NCBI RefSeq assembly: GCF_034670185.1
Contig: NZ_JAXMNY010000006.1
Location: 1 to 64,000 of the forward strand
Source: Nisaea sp.
Lineage (GTDB): Bacteria; Pseudomonadota; Alphaproteobacteria; Thalassobaculales; Thalassobaculaceae
DNA: 64,000 nt
Direction of reading: 5' to 3'
Below, piece after piece: positions 9,112 through 18,351 of the stretch (position 1 is its first letter; each line of letters starts with the position of its first letter). A program made the translations under genes and the position numbers. The notes beneath the pieces were generated by a model. The model ran no database searches and had not been told where the DNA came from. It saw nothing but the letters and a program-made list of their open reading frames with translations.

Positions 9112-10803
9112 ATGAGTGATGGATCGACACTTGCCAGACTTCAGGCAGCCGACCCGCAAGATAACCGCCATCTTGATGCGGTGATCGTCGGCGCCGGGTT
9201 CTCGGGCATGTATCAGCTTCACCTGTTGCGTGACCGGCTGGGGCTGAAGGCCCGTGTCCTGGAGCGTGGCGATGGTGTTGGTGGGACCTGGTACTGGAAC
9301 CGCTATCCCGGTGCGCGGTGCGATTCCGAGAGCCATTCATACAGCTATTACTTTTCCGACGCCTTGCTGCAGGAGTGGGAATGGTCCGAACGGTATCCGC
9401 AGCAGCCGGAGATCGTGCGCTACCTGAATTTTGCCGCCGACAAGCTGGACCTGAAGCGGGACATCCAGCTCAACACGACGGTCACCGCGGCGCGTTATGA
9501 TGAGGCGGCAAATCGATGGCTGGTCGAGACTGAAAGCGGCGAGACTTTTACGGCGAAGTACCTGATCACCGCAGTCGGCTGTCTGTCATCGGCGAACGTA
9601 CCCGATATTCCGGGCCGGGATCGCTTTCAGGGCCAATGGTACCATACCGGCCAGTGGCCGCATGAAGGCGTGGATCTTACCGGCAAGCGGGTCGGGCAGG
9701 TCGGCACCGGGTCGACCGGTATCCAGGCGGTGCCGGTGATCGCTGCCGAGGCGCAGCACCTGACGGTCTTCCAGCGCACAGCCAACTACAGCATCCCGGC
9801 ACAGAACGGCCCGCTGTCTTCCGAGTTCAAGGCTTGGGCAAAGAAGAACACTGACGAAATCCGTAGGACCATGCATGCCTCGACCAACGGCCACCCGTTC
9901 CTGATGGAGGAGCGCAATGTGTTCGATGTGTCCGCCGAGGAACGACGCGCGATCTACGAAAAGGCCTGGGAGGTTGGCGGATTGCGGTTCAGGGCGGTGT
10001 TCCAGGATCTGCTGCTCGACAAGGCGGCGAATGACACGGCGGCCGAGTTTCTTAAGGGTAAGATCCGCGAGATCGTGTCGGATCCCCAGAAAGCAGAGGC
10101 GCTGTCCGATATCGACCATCCTTTCGCGACCAAGCGTCCGCCGATCGATACCGGCTATTTCGAGGCATTTAACCGCGACAATGTCAGCCTCGTGAACCTG
10201 CGCAAAACCCCAATCGTCGAGATTACCGAGAAGGGAATACGGACGACCGAGAAGGAATACGAGCTCGACGTCATCGTTTTCGCCACCGGTTTTGATGCGA
10301 TGACGGGCTCGTTGCTCAAATTGGGCATCGTCGGTCGTGACGGGGTTTCCTTGAACACTGCCTGGGAAGCTGGGCCGCGCACCTATCTTGGGCTTCAGGT
10401 CGCGGGTTTCCCTAACATGTTCACCATCACCGGGCCGGGCAGTCCGTCGGTGCTATGCAACATGCCGGTTGCGATCGAGCAGCATGTTGAATGGGTAACC
10501 GACTGCATTGAGCAGGCGGAGAAGAAAGGTGTCGAGCGGATCGAGCCAGCCGAGCAGGCAGTCACGGACTGGGTCGAGCATGTCAATGACGTCGCCAACG
10601 CCACCTTGCTGCCGCAAGCGGGGCATTCCTGGTACCTGGGTGCGAATGTGCCCGGCAAGCCGAGAGTCTTCATGCCCTATGCCGGCGGCATGGCGCGGTA
10701 CCGTGCGATCTGCGACCGGATCGCCGCGAACGGGTATGAGGGCTTCGTAATGGACCGCGAGACCGCCGCTACGTCAACCAGCGCCGTGGCGGCTCAATCG
10801 TGA
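9112..10803 (+). CDS. Flavin-dependent Baeyer-Villiger monooxygenase
   Basis: Predicted NADPH- and FAD-dependent oxygenase inserting oxygen next to a ketone (cyclohexanone / phenylacetone monooxygenase type). The 563-residue protein has the FAD-binding GAGFSG at residues 27-32, the Baeyer-Villiger fingerprint FQGQWYHTGQWP at 172-183, the NADPH-binding GTGSTG near 200, and an ATGFDAMTG segment near 402. ATG 9112 is chosen because the upstream ATG at 9061 lies inside a perfect operator; GGAGG lies about 13 bases upstream and AAGGG is closer. A LivF fragment follows directly. The natural ketone cannot be told. Confidence 0.92.
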   Translation: MSDGSTLARLQAADPQDNRHLDAVIVGAGFSGMYQLHLLRDRLGLKARVLERGDGVGGTWYWNRYPGARCDSESHSYSYYFSDALLQEWEWSERYPQQPEIVRYLNFAADKLDLKRDIQLNTTVTAARYDEAANRWLVETESGETFTAKYLITAVGCLSSANVPDIPGRDRFQGQWYHTGQWPHEGVDLTGKRVGQVGTGSTGIQAVPVIAAEAQHLTVFQRTANYSIPAQNGPLSSEFKAWAKKNTDEIRRTMHASTNGHPFLMEERNVFDVSAEERRAIYEKAWEVGGLRFRAVFQDLLLDKAANDTAAEFLKGKIREIVSDPQKAEALSDIDHPFATKRPPIDTGYFEAFNRDNVSLVNLRKTPIVEITEKGIRTTEKEYELDVIVFATGFDAMTGSLLKLGIVGRDGVSLNTAWEAGPRTYLGLQVAGFPNMFTITGPGSPSVLCNMPVAIEQHVEWVTDCIEQAEKKGVERIEPAEQAVTDWVEHVNDVANATLLPQAGHSWYLGANVPGKPRVFMPYAGGMARYRAICDRIAANGYEGFVMDRETAATSTSAVAAQS

Positions 10804-10853
10804 CTATCAGTTCGGTGACGGCCGAGCGCTCGGTGCCGCGCCATGCCGCCGGC

Positions 10854-11108
10854 ATGGGGCCCGAGGTCCTGCTGCTGGATGTGCCTTCGGAGGGGTTGGC
10901 TCCGATCATCGTTCAGGCCATCGGCAGTCTGATCCGCACCCTGCGGGACACGGGCGTGACCATCGTGCTTGCGGAGCAGAACATGCATTTCTGCCTCGGC
11001 ATTTCCGAGGATGCAGCGGTGATCGACAAGGGGCATATCGTCTACCGCGATACGATTGCCGGTCTGCGGGCCAATGAGGCGATTACAAAGCGTTATCTCG
11101 CAATCTGA
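10854..11108 (+). pseudogene. Relic of a LivF-type ABC transporter ATPase
   Basis: Only the C-terminal third of a branched-chain amino-acid-type ATPase remains, about 84 residues from Walker B onward (LLLDVPSEGLAP, then VLAEQNMHF and a normal LivF end). Walker A, the Q-loop and the signature motif are absent. The catalytic Walker B glutamate is replaced by valine (DVPSEG for DEPSEG). The frame is open upstream to a GTG overlapping the monooxygenase stop. Full LivF copies are at 30076 and 50149. It is best read as the end of a deleted transporter operon once joined to the monooxygenase. Confidence 0.85.
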
Positions 11109-11136
11109 AGCGCCTGGTATCTGACGTGCTTGAGCC

Positions 11137-11778
11137 TCAACTGGGCGAGAAAAGCCCGCGGGTAAGGATCTTCATATAGGCTTGGATCACGTGCGCGGGT
11201 ACCGCCTTGGCCCGACCATTGTCGTCCCGTGCGTAGTGCATCGAAATGTAGGACCGTGCTGAGAGCAGCATATAGATCACGGCCTCCAGTTCGGCCTCGT
11301 CGAACCCCTGAATCTCGCCGCGTTCGACCGCACGGTCGAGCGAGCCCTTGTAGCCACTGACCAGCACGCGGAAATGTTCCGCATGGGCTTCCGGCGCGAA
11401 TACTTCAGCCTCATAGAGGATGCGGTAGAATGCGGGATGGGTGTTGAGATATTCCAGGAACGCCAGAAGACGTGCTTTTTCGCGCTCCGAGCCGGTCAGG
11501 GCGCGCGGCAGCGAGGTGGCGATGTGATCGAGCATCTGCCGGCCCATGTAGGGCAGGAGCTTGTTCAGGACGTCCTGGCGTGATCTGAAGTAGTTGTAGA
11601 AAGTCCCCTGCGCGATGCCGGCGAGCTGGGTGATTTTCGAAATCGATGCGTCTGCGTAACCCTCGCTTCCAACCACCTGCGCTGCAGATTCCAGTATCAG
11701 CCTATAGGTTTCGCGGGATTTCTCCTCGCGGGACATTCGCCGTGGTTGGGAACTGCGAAGGGCAATTGACTTCGTCAT
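11137..11778 (-). CDS. TetR-family transcriptional regulator
   Basis: A 213-residue repressor. The N-terminal helix-turn-helix lies at about residues 20-70, including VGSEGYADASISKITQLAG and the TetR-typical IAQGTFYNYFRSRQDVLNKL. The C-terminal part is a helical ligand-binding and dimerisation domain. It is convergent with the monooxygenase and the LivF relic. The perfect operator at 9060-9077 makes the monooxygenase its likely target. No copy of that operator is seen upstream of its own start. Confidence 0.92.
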   Translation of the reverse strand: MTKSIALRSSQPRRMSREEKSRETYRLILESAAQVVGSEGYADASISKITQLAGIAQGTFYNYFRSRQDVLNKLLPYMGRQMLDHIATSLPRALTGSEREKARLLAFLEYLNTHPAFYRILYEAEVFAPEAHAEHFRVLVSGYKGSLDRAVERGEIQGFDEAELEAVIYMLLSARSYISMHYARDDNGRAKAVPAHVIQAYMKILTRGLFSPS

Positions 11779-11906
11779 CGAGAAACAGTGCTTTCCAATA
11801 CTTTGTTCTTTTGATCGTATTTTGACGGAAATCTGTCAAGTTTCGCGGCCTCGCTTTGGCCCTGGCAGGGGAGTTCGAGCGTCCGCTCGGTGCTCGCTTC
11901 GAGATC

Positions 11907-12989
11907 TCACACCGGCAGAATGACGCAGTCTCGGGCGCGGATCCGGATTGCGACCTCTTTACCGACTGTATGCGGGCGTTCGTCGATCTGATTGATCGCC
12001 TGCAGGGACTGATTGCCCGCCTGCAGGAAGTAGCGGGCCACCTGACCCTGGTAATCGACATCCCGCACCTGCGCTGTCAGCACGGTATCGTGCGCGTCAG
12101 CTGAGCGTTGGTCTTCCAGTGCCAGTTTCTCGGCCTTTATCGACAGTTTGACCGGCGTTCCGCTTTTCAGAGGCTGGCTCTCACTTGCTTCCAGCATGGC
12201 GAAGATGCTGCCGAGAGCGGGGACCTCGACCTCGGCGATGCCGTCGTTCAGGGTCTTTACAGTGCCGGAAAGAATGTTGGCGTTGCCAAGGAAGGTCGTG
12301 ACGAATTCCGAGGCTGGGCGGTTATAGACCAGCTCCGGTGTGCCGATTTGTTCGACCCTGCCGGCGCTCATGACCACAATCCTGTCGGACATGGCCAGCG
12401 CCTCGGACTGGTCGTGGGTAACGAAGATCGTGGTGACGCCGATGCGGTTCTGGATGGCTTTCAACTCAACCCGCATTTCCTCGCGCAGGTTCGCATCAAG
12501 GGCCGAGAGCGGCTCGTCGAGCAGCAGCACGTCCGGCTCGACGACGATGGCCCGGGCAAGCGCGATACGCTGCTGCTGGCCGCCGGACAGCTGTGTCGGG
12601 AAACGTTCCTCGACACCGGGAAGGCGGACGATGTTCAGGGCCTCGGTAACCTTCTTGCGGGCATCCTCTTTCGGCACGCCGCGGTATTTCAGGCCGAAGG
12701 CGATGTTCTCGCCGATGGTCTTGTGCGGAAACAGCGCATAATTCTGGAACACGAGGCCAAGGTTGCGTTTGTGGATGGGCACGTCGTTCACCCGTCGCCC
12801 ACCGACCAGGATGTCGCCGGTCGTGGGGAATTCGAGCCCCGCGATCATCCGCAGCAAGGTTGTCTTCCCGCAGCCGGATGGTCCCAACAGCGTGGTGAAG
12901 GAGCCTTCCTCGAAGGTGATGTTCGCGTCTTCGACCGCGACAACGGTGCCGAAGGCCTTCCGAATGCCGACAAGTTCAACCTGGGCCAC
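11907..12989 (-). CDS. ABC importer ATPase, spermidine/putrescine (PotA) type
   Basis: A 360-residue ATPase driving an ABC importer: Walker A GPSGCGKTT near residue 38, signature LSGGQQQR near 137, Walker B LLLDEPLSALD near 157, H-loop VTHDQSEAL near 190, and a C-terminal TOBE-type domain (about 280-360). It starts with GTG 12989 behind GAGGA; the nearby ATG at 12996 is out of frame. It is the last gene of the permease-permease-binding protein-ATPase unit read on the minus strand. A hairpin lies between it and the binding-protein gene. Confidence 0.93.
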   Translation of the reverse strand: MAQVELVGIRKAFGTVVAVEDANITFEEGSFTTLLGPSGCGKTTLLRMIAGLEFPTTGDILVGGRRVNDVPIHKRNLGLVFQNYALFPHKTIGENIAFGLKYRGVPKEDARKKVTEALNIVRLPGVEERFPTQLSGGQQQRIALARAIVVEPDVLLLDEPLSALDANLREEMRVELKAIQNRIGVTTIFVTHDQSEALAMSDRIVVMSAGRVEQIGTPELVYNRPASEFVTTFLGNANILSGTVKTLNDGIAEVEVPALGSIFAMLEASESQPLKSGTPVKLSIKAEKLALEDQRSADAHDTVLTAQVRDVDYQGQVARYFLQAGNQSLQAINQIDERPHTVGKEVAIRIRARDCVILPV

Positions 12990-13028
12990 TGACCATTCCT
13001 CGCTTTATAGACTGTTCCAGCGGGTCCA

Positions 13029-13050
13029 GCCGGCCTCCGGAGAGGCCGGC
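13029..13050 (-). promoter_or_regulatory. Stem-loop between binding-protein and ATPase genes
   Basis: A perfect 9-bp stem (13029-13037 with 13042-13050) with a four-base loop. On the transcribed minus strand the loop reads C(TCCG)G, a UNCG-class tetraloop, which is unusually stable. No U-run follows. It sits between the stop of the binding protein and the start of the ATPase, and so may set their relative message levels. Confidence 0.7.
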
Positions 13051-13070
13051 CGGGATGTTGGATGAAAGGC

Positions 13071-14234
13071 TCAGGCGCCTTTCTTCAGGCGGTTCCACTG
13101 CTTCTTCTGCGCTTTTTCGACCGGGTTCCAGGTCGTCGGATCGCGGAACACGAGGCCTTCCAGTTTGCCGGTCGGATCGAAGGCCGGCAGACCCTTGATC
13201 GTGTCGGACATGGCAATCTTGTTCGGATCGAGCGAGGACGGGTATTTCTGTCCTTCGGCGACCGCGAGCGCGGTTTCCGGTGCCAGCATGAAGTTCAGCA
13301 ACTCTTCGGCGTCGGCCATCGGCGAGCCCTTGAGCACGAACATGCTTTCCATCCAGGCGAGGCCGTTCTTCGGGTCGAGATAGCCGATCGGATGACCTTG
13401 TGCCTGCAGGGCGGCGACACGGCCGGACCAGGCTTCGGTGACGTAGATCTCTTCCTTGGCGAGGAGATCCATCAGCTCGGCGCCGGACTCCCAGTATTTG
13501 ACGATCAGGCCGCGATGCTCGCGGGCCTTCTCCCAGACCGCGTCCCAATCCTGAATGTTGTTCGGATCCTGATTGGATTGCAGCGCGCCGTACCAGGCAC
13601 GGTTCGCCCAGTCGCCGCCCCAACCGCCGATCTTGCCCTTCAGCTCTTTCTTGAGCAGCAGGTTGGCACCGAGCGCCTCGGCTTCTTTCTTGGTCACATA
13701 CTTGGTGTTGTAGGCGATGCCCGTGGTTCCGTAGTCGTATGGGACGGCGGAAAGGCTGTTCGGCGTGATGGCCCGGAACGGCTTGATGATGGCGTCCATC
13801 ACGTTGACCATGTTCGGGATGTTGGCCTCGTTCAGCTCGCTGCCATAACCGTTGTCGACCCAGCGCTGATACCAGCTCACACCGGAGGAATGCAGCATGT
13901 TGTGGCCGTCGATAGAGCCGGCAGCCTTGATCTTGGTCAGCACTTCGGACTCGCCACCGAAAGCCGAATCAATGACCTTGTTGCCGCTCTTTGCCGTATA
14001 GGGATCGAAGGCATGCTTGCGCAGGGCCTCGCTGACGACGCCGCCCCAACCTTCGAAATAGATGTCGGTTCCGGCGGCCATGGCGTGCCGGCTGAGAGCG
14101 GTCATGCTGCCGCCTGCGACACCGGCGGCCAAGCCGGCATAGCCGAGCAGCGCCATGAAAGAGCGGCGGTCCATGTCGCCGTTGCCCATGCGCTCGCGCA
14201 GGGTCTCGTATCGCTTTGTTGAGCTGATTTTCAT
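13071..14234 (-). CDS. Tat-exported ABC substrate-binding protein, PotD-like
   Basis: Periplasmic binding protein of the polyamine-type importer; 387 residues. A twin-arginine signal (DRRSFMALLG, arginines near residues 24-25) precedes a hydrophobic stretch and a cleavage region near HAMAAG. The mature part resembles PotD/PotF-like proteins (IYFEGWGGVVSEAL near its start, then KSGNKVIDSAFGGES). ATG 14234 is chosen for its AGAGGAG site; seven extra upstream codons lack one. The Tat signal means export in the folded state. The ligand may be a polyamine or another small cation; sequence alone does not settle it. Confidence 0.9.
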   Translation of the reverse strand: MKISSTKRYETLRERMGNGDMDRRSFMALLGYAGLAAGVAGGSMTALSRHAMAAGTDIYFEGWGGVVSEALRKHAFDPYTAKSGNKVIDSAFGGESEVLTKIKAAGSIDGHNMLHSSGVSWYQRWVDNGYGSELNEANIPNMVNVMDAIIKPFRAITPNSLSAVPYDYGTTGIAYNTKYVTKKEAEALGANLLLKKELKGKIGGWGGDWANRAWYGALQSNQDPNNIQDWDAVWEKAREHRGLIVKYWESGAELMDLLAKEEIYVTEAWSGRVAALQAQGHPIGYLDPKNGLAWMESMFVLKGSPMADAEELLNFMLAPETALAVAEGQKYPSSLDPNKIAMSDTIKGLPAFDPTGKLEGLVFRDPTTWNPVEKAQKKQWNRLKKGA

Positions 14235-14266
14235 CGTTGTTTCTCCTCTGTTCATGTGATGGCGGA

Positions 14267-15049
14267 TTATCGTTGTTTGCGCGTGAAGTACCGGGCGAGT
14301 CCGCCCGCCATGAGCGGTACGCCGACGGTGATGACGATCATGACGAAACCAAGGGCATTGATTTCCGGGCTGACGGAATTGCGCAGCATGCCGAAGATCT
14401 GCGTCGGTACGGTCTCGGAGCCGGCCGGGCGCCAGAAGATTGTCGCGGTGATGTTGTCGAAGGAAATCGTGAAGGCGAACAGCGCGCCGGCGAACACGGC
14501 CGGCATCAGCAGTGGCAACGTGATCTGGAAGAAGGTCTGTAGCGGATTGGCGCCGAGGCTGAGCGCCGCCTCCTCATAGTCCTTACGGATGCCGACAAGG
14601 CGGGCTTGGACGACGAGGACGACAAAGGGCAGGGCGATGATCGTGTGACCGATCAGCAGCAGAGCGAAGGATCGCGGCATCGACAGCCAGCGCAGGAACA
14701 GCAGCAGGCCGACGGCAAGGACCGTCTCCGGTACCAGCACCGGAGAGATCAGGAAAGTGGTGATCCATGCCTTGCCCGGGAAGCGGTATCTGACGAGGGC
14801 GAGGGACGCGAGAATGCCGATCGTGGTCGCCAGGATGGCGGTGCCGATCCCGAGCACGAACGAGGTCTTGAATGCGCGGACGATCGCCTCGTTTTCGTAC
14901 AGCTTCTCGAACCACTGCAGGCTGAAGCCCTCGATCGGGAAGCCGCCGAACTGGGAGCTGTTGAAGGCCAGCAGCAGGACCACCGCGACCGGCGCGAACA
15001 TGAAGACATAAACGGCGATCGCATAGAGACGGATCAGGTTCCAACCCAT
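14267..15049 (-). CDS. ABC importer permease, PotC-like
   Basis: A 260-residue inner-membrane permease of the spermidine/putrescine class with about six membrane helices. The cytoplasmic EAA loop that contacts the ATPase is visible as DYEEAALSLGANPLQTFFQITLPLLMP, around residues 158-183 (key residues EEAALSLGA). The gene follows the other permease after 10 nt and precedes the Tat-exported binding protein. Confidence 0.92.
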   Translation of the reverse strand: MGWNLIRLYAIAVYVFMFAPVAVVLLLAFNSSQFGGFPIEGFSLQWFEKLYENEAIVRAFKTSFVLGIGTAILATTIGILASLALVRYRFPGKAWITTFLISPVLVPETVLAVGLLLFLRWLSMPRSFALLLIGHTIIALPFVVLVVQARLVGIRKDYEEAALSLGANPLQTFFQITLPLLMPAVFAGALFAFTISFDNITATIFWRPAGSETVPTQIFGMLRNSVSPEINALGFVMIVITVGVPLMAGGLARYFTRKQR

Positions 15050-15059
15050 GGCTCTCTCC

Positions 15060-15929
15060 TCACCCTAAGGCTTTGTAGAGTTGGTTCATGCCCATGAGTC
15101 GGCTGTAGAGGACAACCACGAGGCCGAGCAGAACCAGCAGGGTGAAGGAAAGGGTCGCGCCCATCGGCCAATTCAGCTCGGACAGGATCGAATCATAGAT
15201 CAGGTTGCCGTACAGGAAGTCGTTCGGGCCACCGAGAATGAGGGGGGTCACGTAGCTGCCGGCGGTGAGCACGAAGACCAGCAGGCTGCCTGCGGCCAGG
15301 CCTGGCGTGGACAATGGCAGCGTGACCTCACGGAAAGCCTGCCAGGGTGAGCAACCGAGAGTCCGTGCGGCGGGCACAAGGTTCCGGTCGATCCCTTCAA
15401 GGCTGACATAAACGTTGAGGATCATGTAGGGCAGGAAGACATGGATGAAGCCGACAATGACCGCGAACTCGTTGAACATCATTTGCAGTGGCTCGTCGAT
15501 CACTCCAAGCCAGAGCAACACACCGTTGATGGCGCCCTGATTGCCCATGATGTGGATCCAGGAGAGCGTCCGGATGATGAAGCTGACCCAGAAGGGCAGG
15601 ATCAACAGCAGGAGCAGCAACCATTTGTGCTTGTAGGTGGTGTTGGCGATGAAATAGGCCGGGATGTAGCCGAGCAGGGCCGCCAGAACGGTGACGATGA
15701 CGGAGAGCCGGAACGTCTTCCAGATGGCCACATGGTAGTAGCTGTCGGTGAACAGTTCCGACCAGTTCTCGAACGAGAAAGCGGGCTGGTCCACGCCGAG
15801 ATCGATATTGATATAAAAGGAATAAATCAGGATCAGCGACATCGGCACGACCACAAGAAGTGTGATCGTGACCAGTGCCGGTGACAAGAGCCACCACGGC
15901 CTCATGGCCTTGCTACGCAATGCGCTCAC
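15060..15929 (-). CDS. ABC importer permease, PotB-like
   Basis: First gene of the polyamine-type importer unit; about 289 residues with six membrane segments and an EAA-like loop (LVPAARTLGCSPWQAFREV). The start is uncertain. GTG 15929 has GGGGA eight bases upstream and is preferred; TTG 15944 would add five residues, and an ATG 24 bases further in (15905) would begin directly at MRPWW. A LysR gene diverges upstream, with about 165 bp between. Confidence 0.88.
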   Translation of the reverse strand: MSALRSKAMRPWWLLSPALVTITLLVVVPMSLILIYSFYINIDLGVDQPAFSFENWSELFTDSYYHVAIWKTFRLSVIVTVLAALLGYIPAYFIANTTYKHKWLLLLLLILPFWVSFIIRTLSWIHIMGNQGAINGVLLWLGVIDEPLQMMFNEFAVIVGFIHVFLPYMILNVYVSLEGIDRNLVPAARTLGCSPWQAFREVTLPLSTPGLAAGSLLVFVLTAGSYVTPLILGGPNDFLYGNLIYDSILSELNWPMGATLSFTLLVLLGLVVVLYSRLMGMNQLYKALG

Positions 15930-16093
15930 CTGAAATGTCCCCAACGATACGCGACCCTGTTTCGAACGGCCGATTTACGGCTCTTCTCGGAGGCCACTCA
16001 TGCGGCTCTCGATCTAGGTGGAAATCTTCATCAGGCTCAGCCATTGTTCCAATAGATAATGAAAATTACGGTCATTGATTTGAGGAATGGTCT

Positions 16094-17107
16094 ATGGATC
16101 TGCCCCGGGTGGACGACAGTGAACGGCTCGCGCGGGAGCTGGACTGGAACCTGTTGCGCACCTTCATCGCGATCGTTCAGGAAGGCGGCATCACTGCGGC
16201 GGCAGACCGGCTTTTGCTAAAACAACCGAGTGTCAGCAATGCACTCAAACGGCTGGAGACGAGCATCGGCAAGCGCCTCATCGACCGCGGGCCGAGCCAT
16301 TTCCGGGTTACGGATGCGGGGCAGGGACTCTACCGCGAAGCGCTTGAGATCCATGGCACCATCGCCCGACTGACTGTGGAACTGAGGGATATAGAGGACG
16401 AGATACGCGGCCATGTGCGGATACGCCTGGCCAGCCATGTAATCTTCCCGCCGCTGGATGAAACCCTCAGGGAATTCAGTCAACGGCACCGCAACGTGAC
16501 CTGCGACATATCTGTCCAAACCAGCGCGAACGTGGTGTCATCGGTGCTGGAGAAGAAAGCGAGTCTCGGGATCTGCCTTGTGCATCGCCAGCATCCCGAT
16601 CTGACCTATGACAAGCTTTTTCGTGAGCATTTTGGTTTCTTCTGCGGGCCGACCCACCGCTTTTTCGGTCAAAAGAACCTGACACTGGAGGATCTTGATG
16701 GCGAGCCTTCGGTCACCTTCGATACAGACAGTTTGCAGGATGCTCTCCGGCCCGTCGCCGTATTGCGCGCACAGCTCAACCTCGACCACACGATCCGTGC
16801 GACCTCTTCACAGCTGGAAGAGGTGAAACGGCTGATTGTTGCCGGGGTCGGGATCGGCCCGTTGCCAATCCATGTCATGACCCGCGATGTCGAAGATGGT
16901 TTGCTCTGGCGCTTGCCGCCTTATGACGATCCGCCGGCAATCGATGTCTTCCTGGTCACCAACCCGGCCTCGCGCCTGAACCGGGCGGAGAAGGGCATGA
17001 TCGATATGCTGCTCGAAATGACGGAGAAATTGCCGCTGTCGGGCCGCACCTATCCGCCCTCCGGAAATGCCGTCAGGCTTGAGAGCCGCCCAGTTCGGCC
17101 CGGATAG
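16094..17107 (+). CDS. LysR-family transcriptional regulator
   Basis: A 337-residue regulator with an N-terminal helix-turn-helix at about residues 15-75 (LDWNLLRTFIAIVQEGG, then LKQPSVSNALKRLE) and a C-terminal effector domain. ATG 16094 follows GAGGA. It is divergent from the polyamine-type importer, its most likely target. Its last 35 bp overlap the 3' end of nicC on the opposite strand, so a role in nicotinate catabolism cannot be excluded. Confidence 0.92.
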   Translation: MDLPRVDDSERLARELDWNLLRTFIAIVQEGGITAAADRLLLKQPSVSNALKRLETSIGKRLIDRGPSHFRVTDAGQGLYREALEIHGTIARLTVELRDIEDEIRGHVRIRLASHVIFPPLDETLREFSQRHRNVTCDISVQTSANVVSSVLEKKASLGICLVHRQHPDLTYDKLFREHFGFFCGPTHRFFGQKNLTLEDLDGEPSVTFDTDSLQDALRPVAVLRAQLNLDHTIRATSSQLEEVKRLIVAGVGIGPLPIHVMTRDVEDGLLWRLPPYDDPPAIDVFLVTNPASRLNRAEKGMIDMLLEMTEKLPLSGRTYPPSGNAVRLESRPVRPG

Positions 17108-18227
17108 GGTCGTACCCATAGACCCAGACGGGGTCTTCCGGTTCCTTCAGCCAGGTATTGGCATTTGAAATCGTTTGCACTTTTGTCGCTCGGTCGCGAC
17201 GCGTCGTCTCATAGAGGCTGAAGGCGTCCCCGTAATTCTCTGCCCCCAGCTCCTTCAGGCACCGGGTCAGGACGGCGGCATCTTCTATCGCCATGCAGGC
17301 ACCCTGCGCCATATGCGGGCGCATCGGGTGGCAGGCATCACCGAGCAGGACCAGCCGGCCGCGACTCCAGAGGTTGAGCGGGTCGCGGTTCCAGAACGGC
17401 CATTTGGTAACGGTTTCGGTTGCGTCTATCAAAGTTTGGACTACCGGGTGCGAGCCGCCAAAGATGGCTTCCATCTCTTCGCGTGAGCTGTCGACAAACG
17501 GCTCGTCATGTTCCCAGGCATCTACTGGAACACCGGTGACATAGTAGTATTCCGATTTATCGCTTTTGGTGTCATACGCCATGATGTGCCGTGACAGCTC
17601 CCACCACCACTTGGTGCAGGCCTCGATGTCGAGACCCGAAGAGCGCAGCTTGTCTATGTTGACCATGGCGCGATGCCCGATCCAGCCGGAGAATTTCGGC
17701 TTTTCCGGACCGAGTAATTTGTCCCGGATTATCGAGTTGATGCCGTCTGCGCCGATCACCAGCCGGGCGGAGACCTGTTTGCCGTTGGTAAAGCTGAGCA
17801 GGACATCATCGTCGCGCTCCTGAAGATCACTCAGGCTGTGACCGAAATGCACCCGGTCGGCCGGAAGGATGTCCATCTGTTCGGCATGCAGGTCGCCCCG
17901 GTGGATCGTGATGTAGGGAGCGCCATATTCCTTCTTCGCGTAATCGCCGAGCGGAATTTTGGACAGGTAGTCGCCGGTATTTCCATCTCGCGAGAACCAG
18001 TAATCGGGATGAGAGCCGATCTCGGACAGGCGATCCTCAAGACCGATCGTCCGGAATATCTTCATCACGTTCGGGCCGATATGAATGCCCGCGCCGATGC
18101 GTGAGAAGACGGGAGCCTGCTCAAAGACATGGACGGAAAAACCGGCCTCCAGCAGCAGCGCCACGGCGGCGGCGCCACCCATGCCGGCTCCGATGACGGC
18201 GATATCGACTGTCTCGATCTGGCTCAC
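17073..18227 (-). CDS. nicC: 6-hydroxynicotinate 3-monooxygenase NicC
   Basis: FAD- and NADH-dependent oxygenase that converts 6-hydroxynicotinate to 2,5-dihydroxypyridine with decarboxylation. The 384-residue length and many segments match Pseudomonas NicC: GAGMGG at 13-18, RIGAGIHIGPNVMKIFR near 42-58, FSRDGNTGDYLS near 83, ITIHRGDLHAEQ, the FAD-binding LLGDACHPMRPHMAQGACMA near 297, and a near-identical end around EDPVWVYGYD. It starts with GTG 18227 behind AGGAG. It follows nicB on the same strand, and an operator-like site lies 46 nt upstream. Its 3' end overlaps the LysR gene tail-to-tail. Confidence 0.96.
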   Translation of the reverse strand: MSQIETVDIAVIGAGMGGAAAVALLLEAGFSVHVFEQAPVFSRIGAGIHIGPNVMKIFRTIGLEDRLSEIGSHPDYWFSRDGNTGDYLSKIPLGDYAKKEYGAPYITIHRGDLHAEQMDILPADRVHFGHSLSDLQERDDDVLLSFTNGKQVSARLVIGADGINSIIRDKLLGPEKPKFSGWIGHRAMVNIDKLRSSGLDIEACTKWWWELSRHIMAYDTKSDKSEYYYVTGVPVDAWEHDEPFVDSSREEMEAIFGGSHPVVQTLIDATETVTKWPFWNRDPLNLWSRGRLVLLGDACHPMRPHMAQGACMAIEDAAVLTRCLKELGAENYGDAFSLYETTRRDRATKVQTISNANTWLKEPEDPVWVYGYDPIRAELGGSQA

Positions 18228-18272
18228 AGGAGAGGCTCCTTTTCTACGTCGCGAATGAATTTAGTCATTAGC

Positions 18273-18290
18273 ATGCAAACAATATTGGTT
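18273..18290. promoter_or_regulatory. Operator-like site upstream of nicC
   Basis: ATGCAAACAATATTGGTT matches the perfect palindrome upstream of nicA at 12 of 18 positions, including the full left arm ATGCAAA. It begins 46 nt upstream of the nicC start, while the nicA palindrome begins 47 nt upstream of nicA. It is a candidate second NicR site. Confidence 0.5.
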
Positions 18291-18351
18291 CAAATGTCTA
18301 TCGACAACCTGAGTGTGGTTATGTCGTGCCGCTGCGGATACATGGCGTGCT

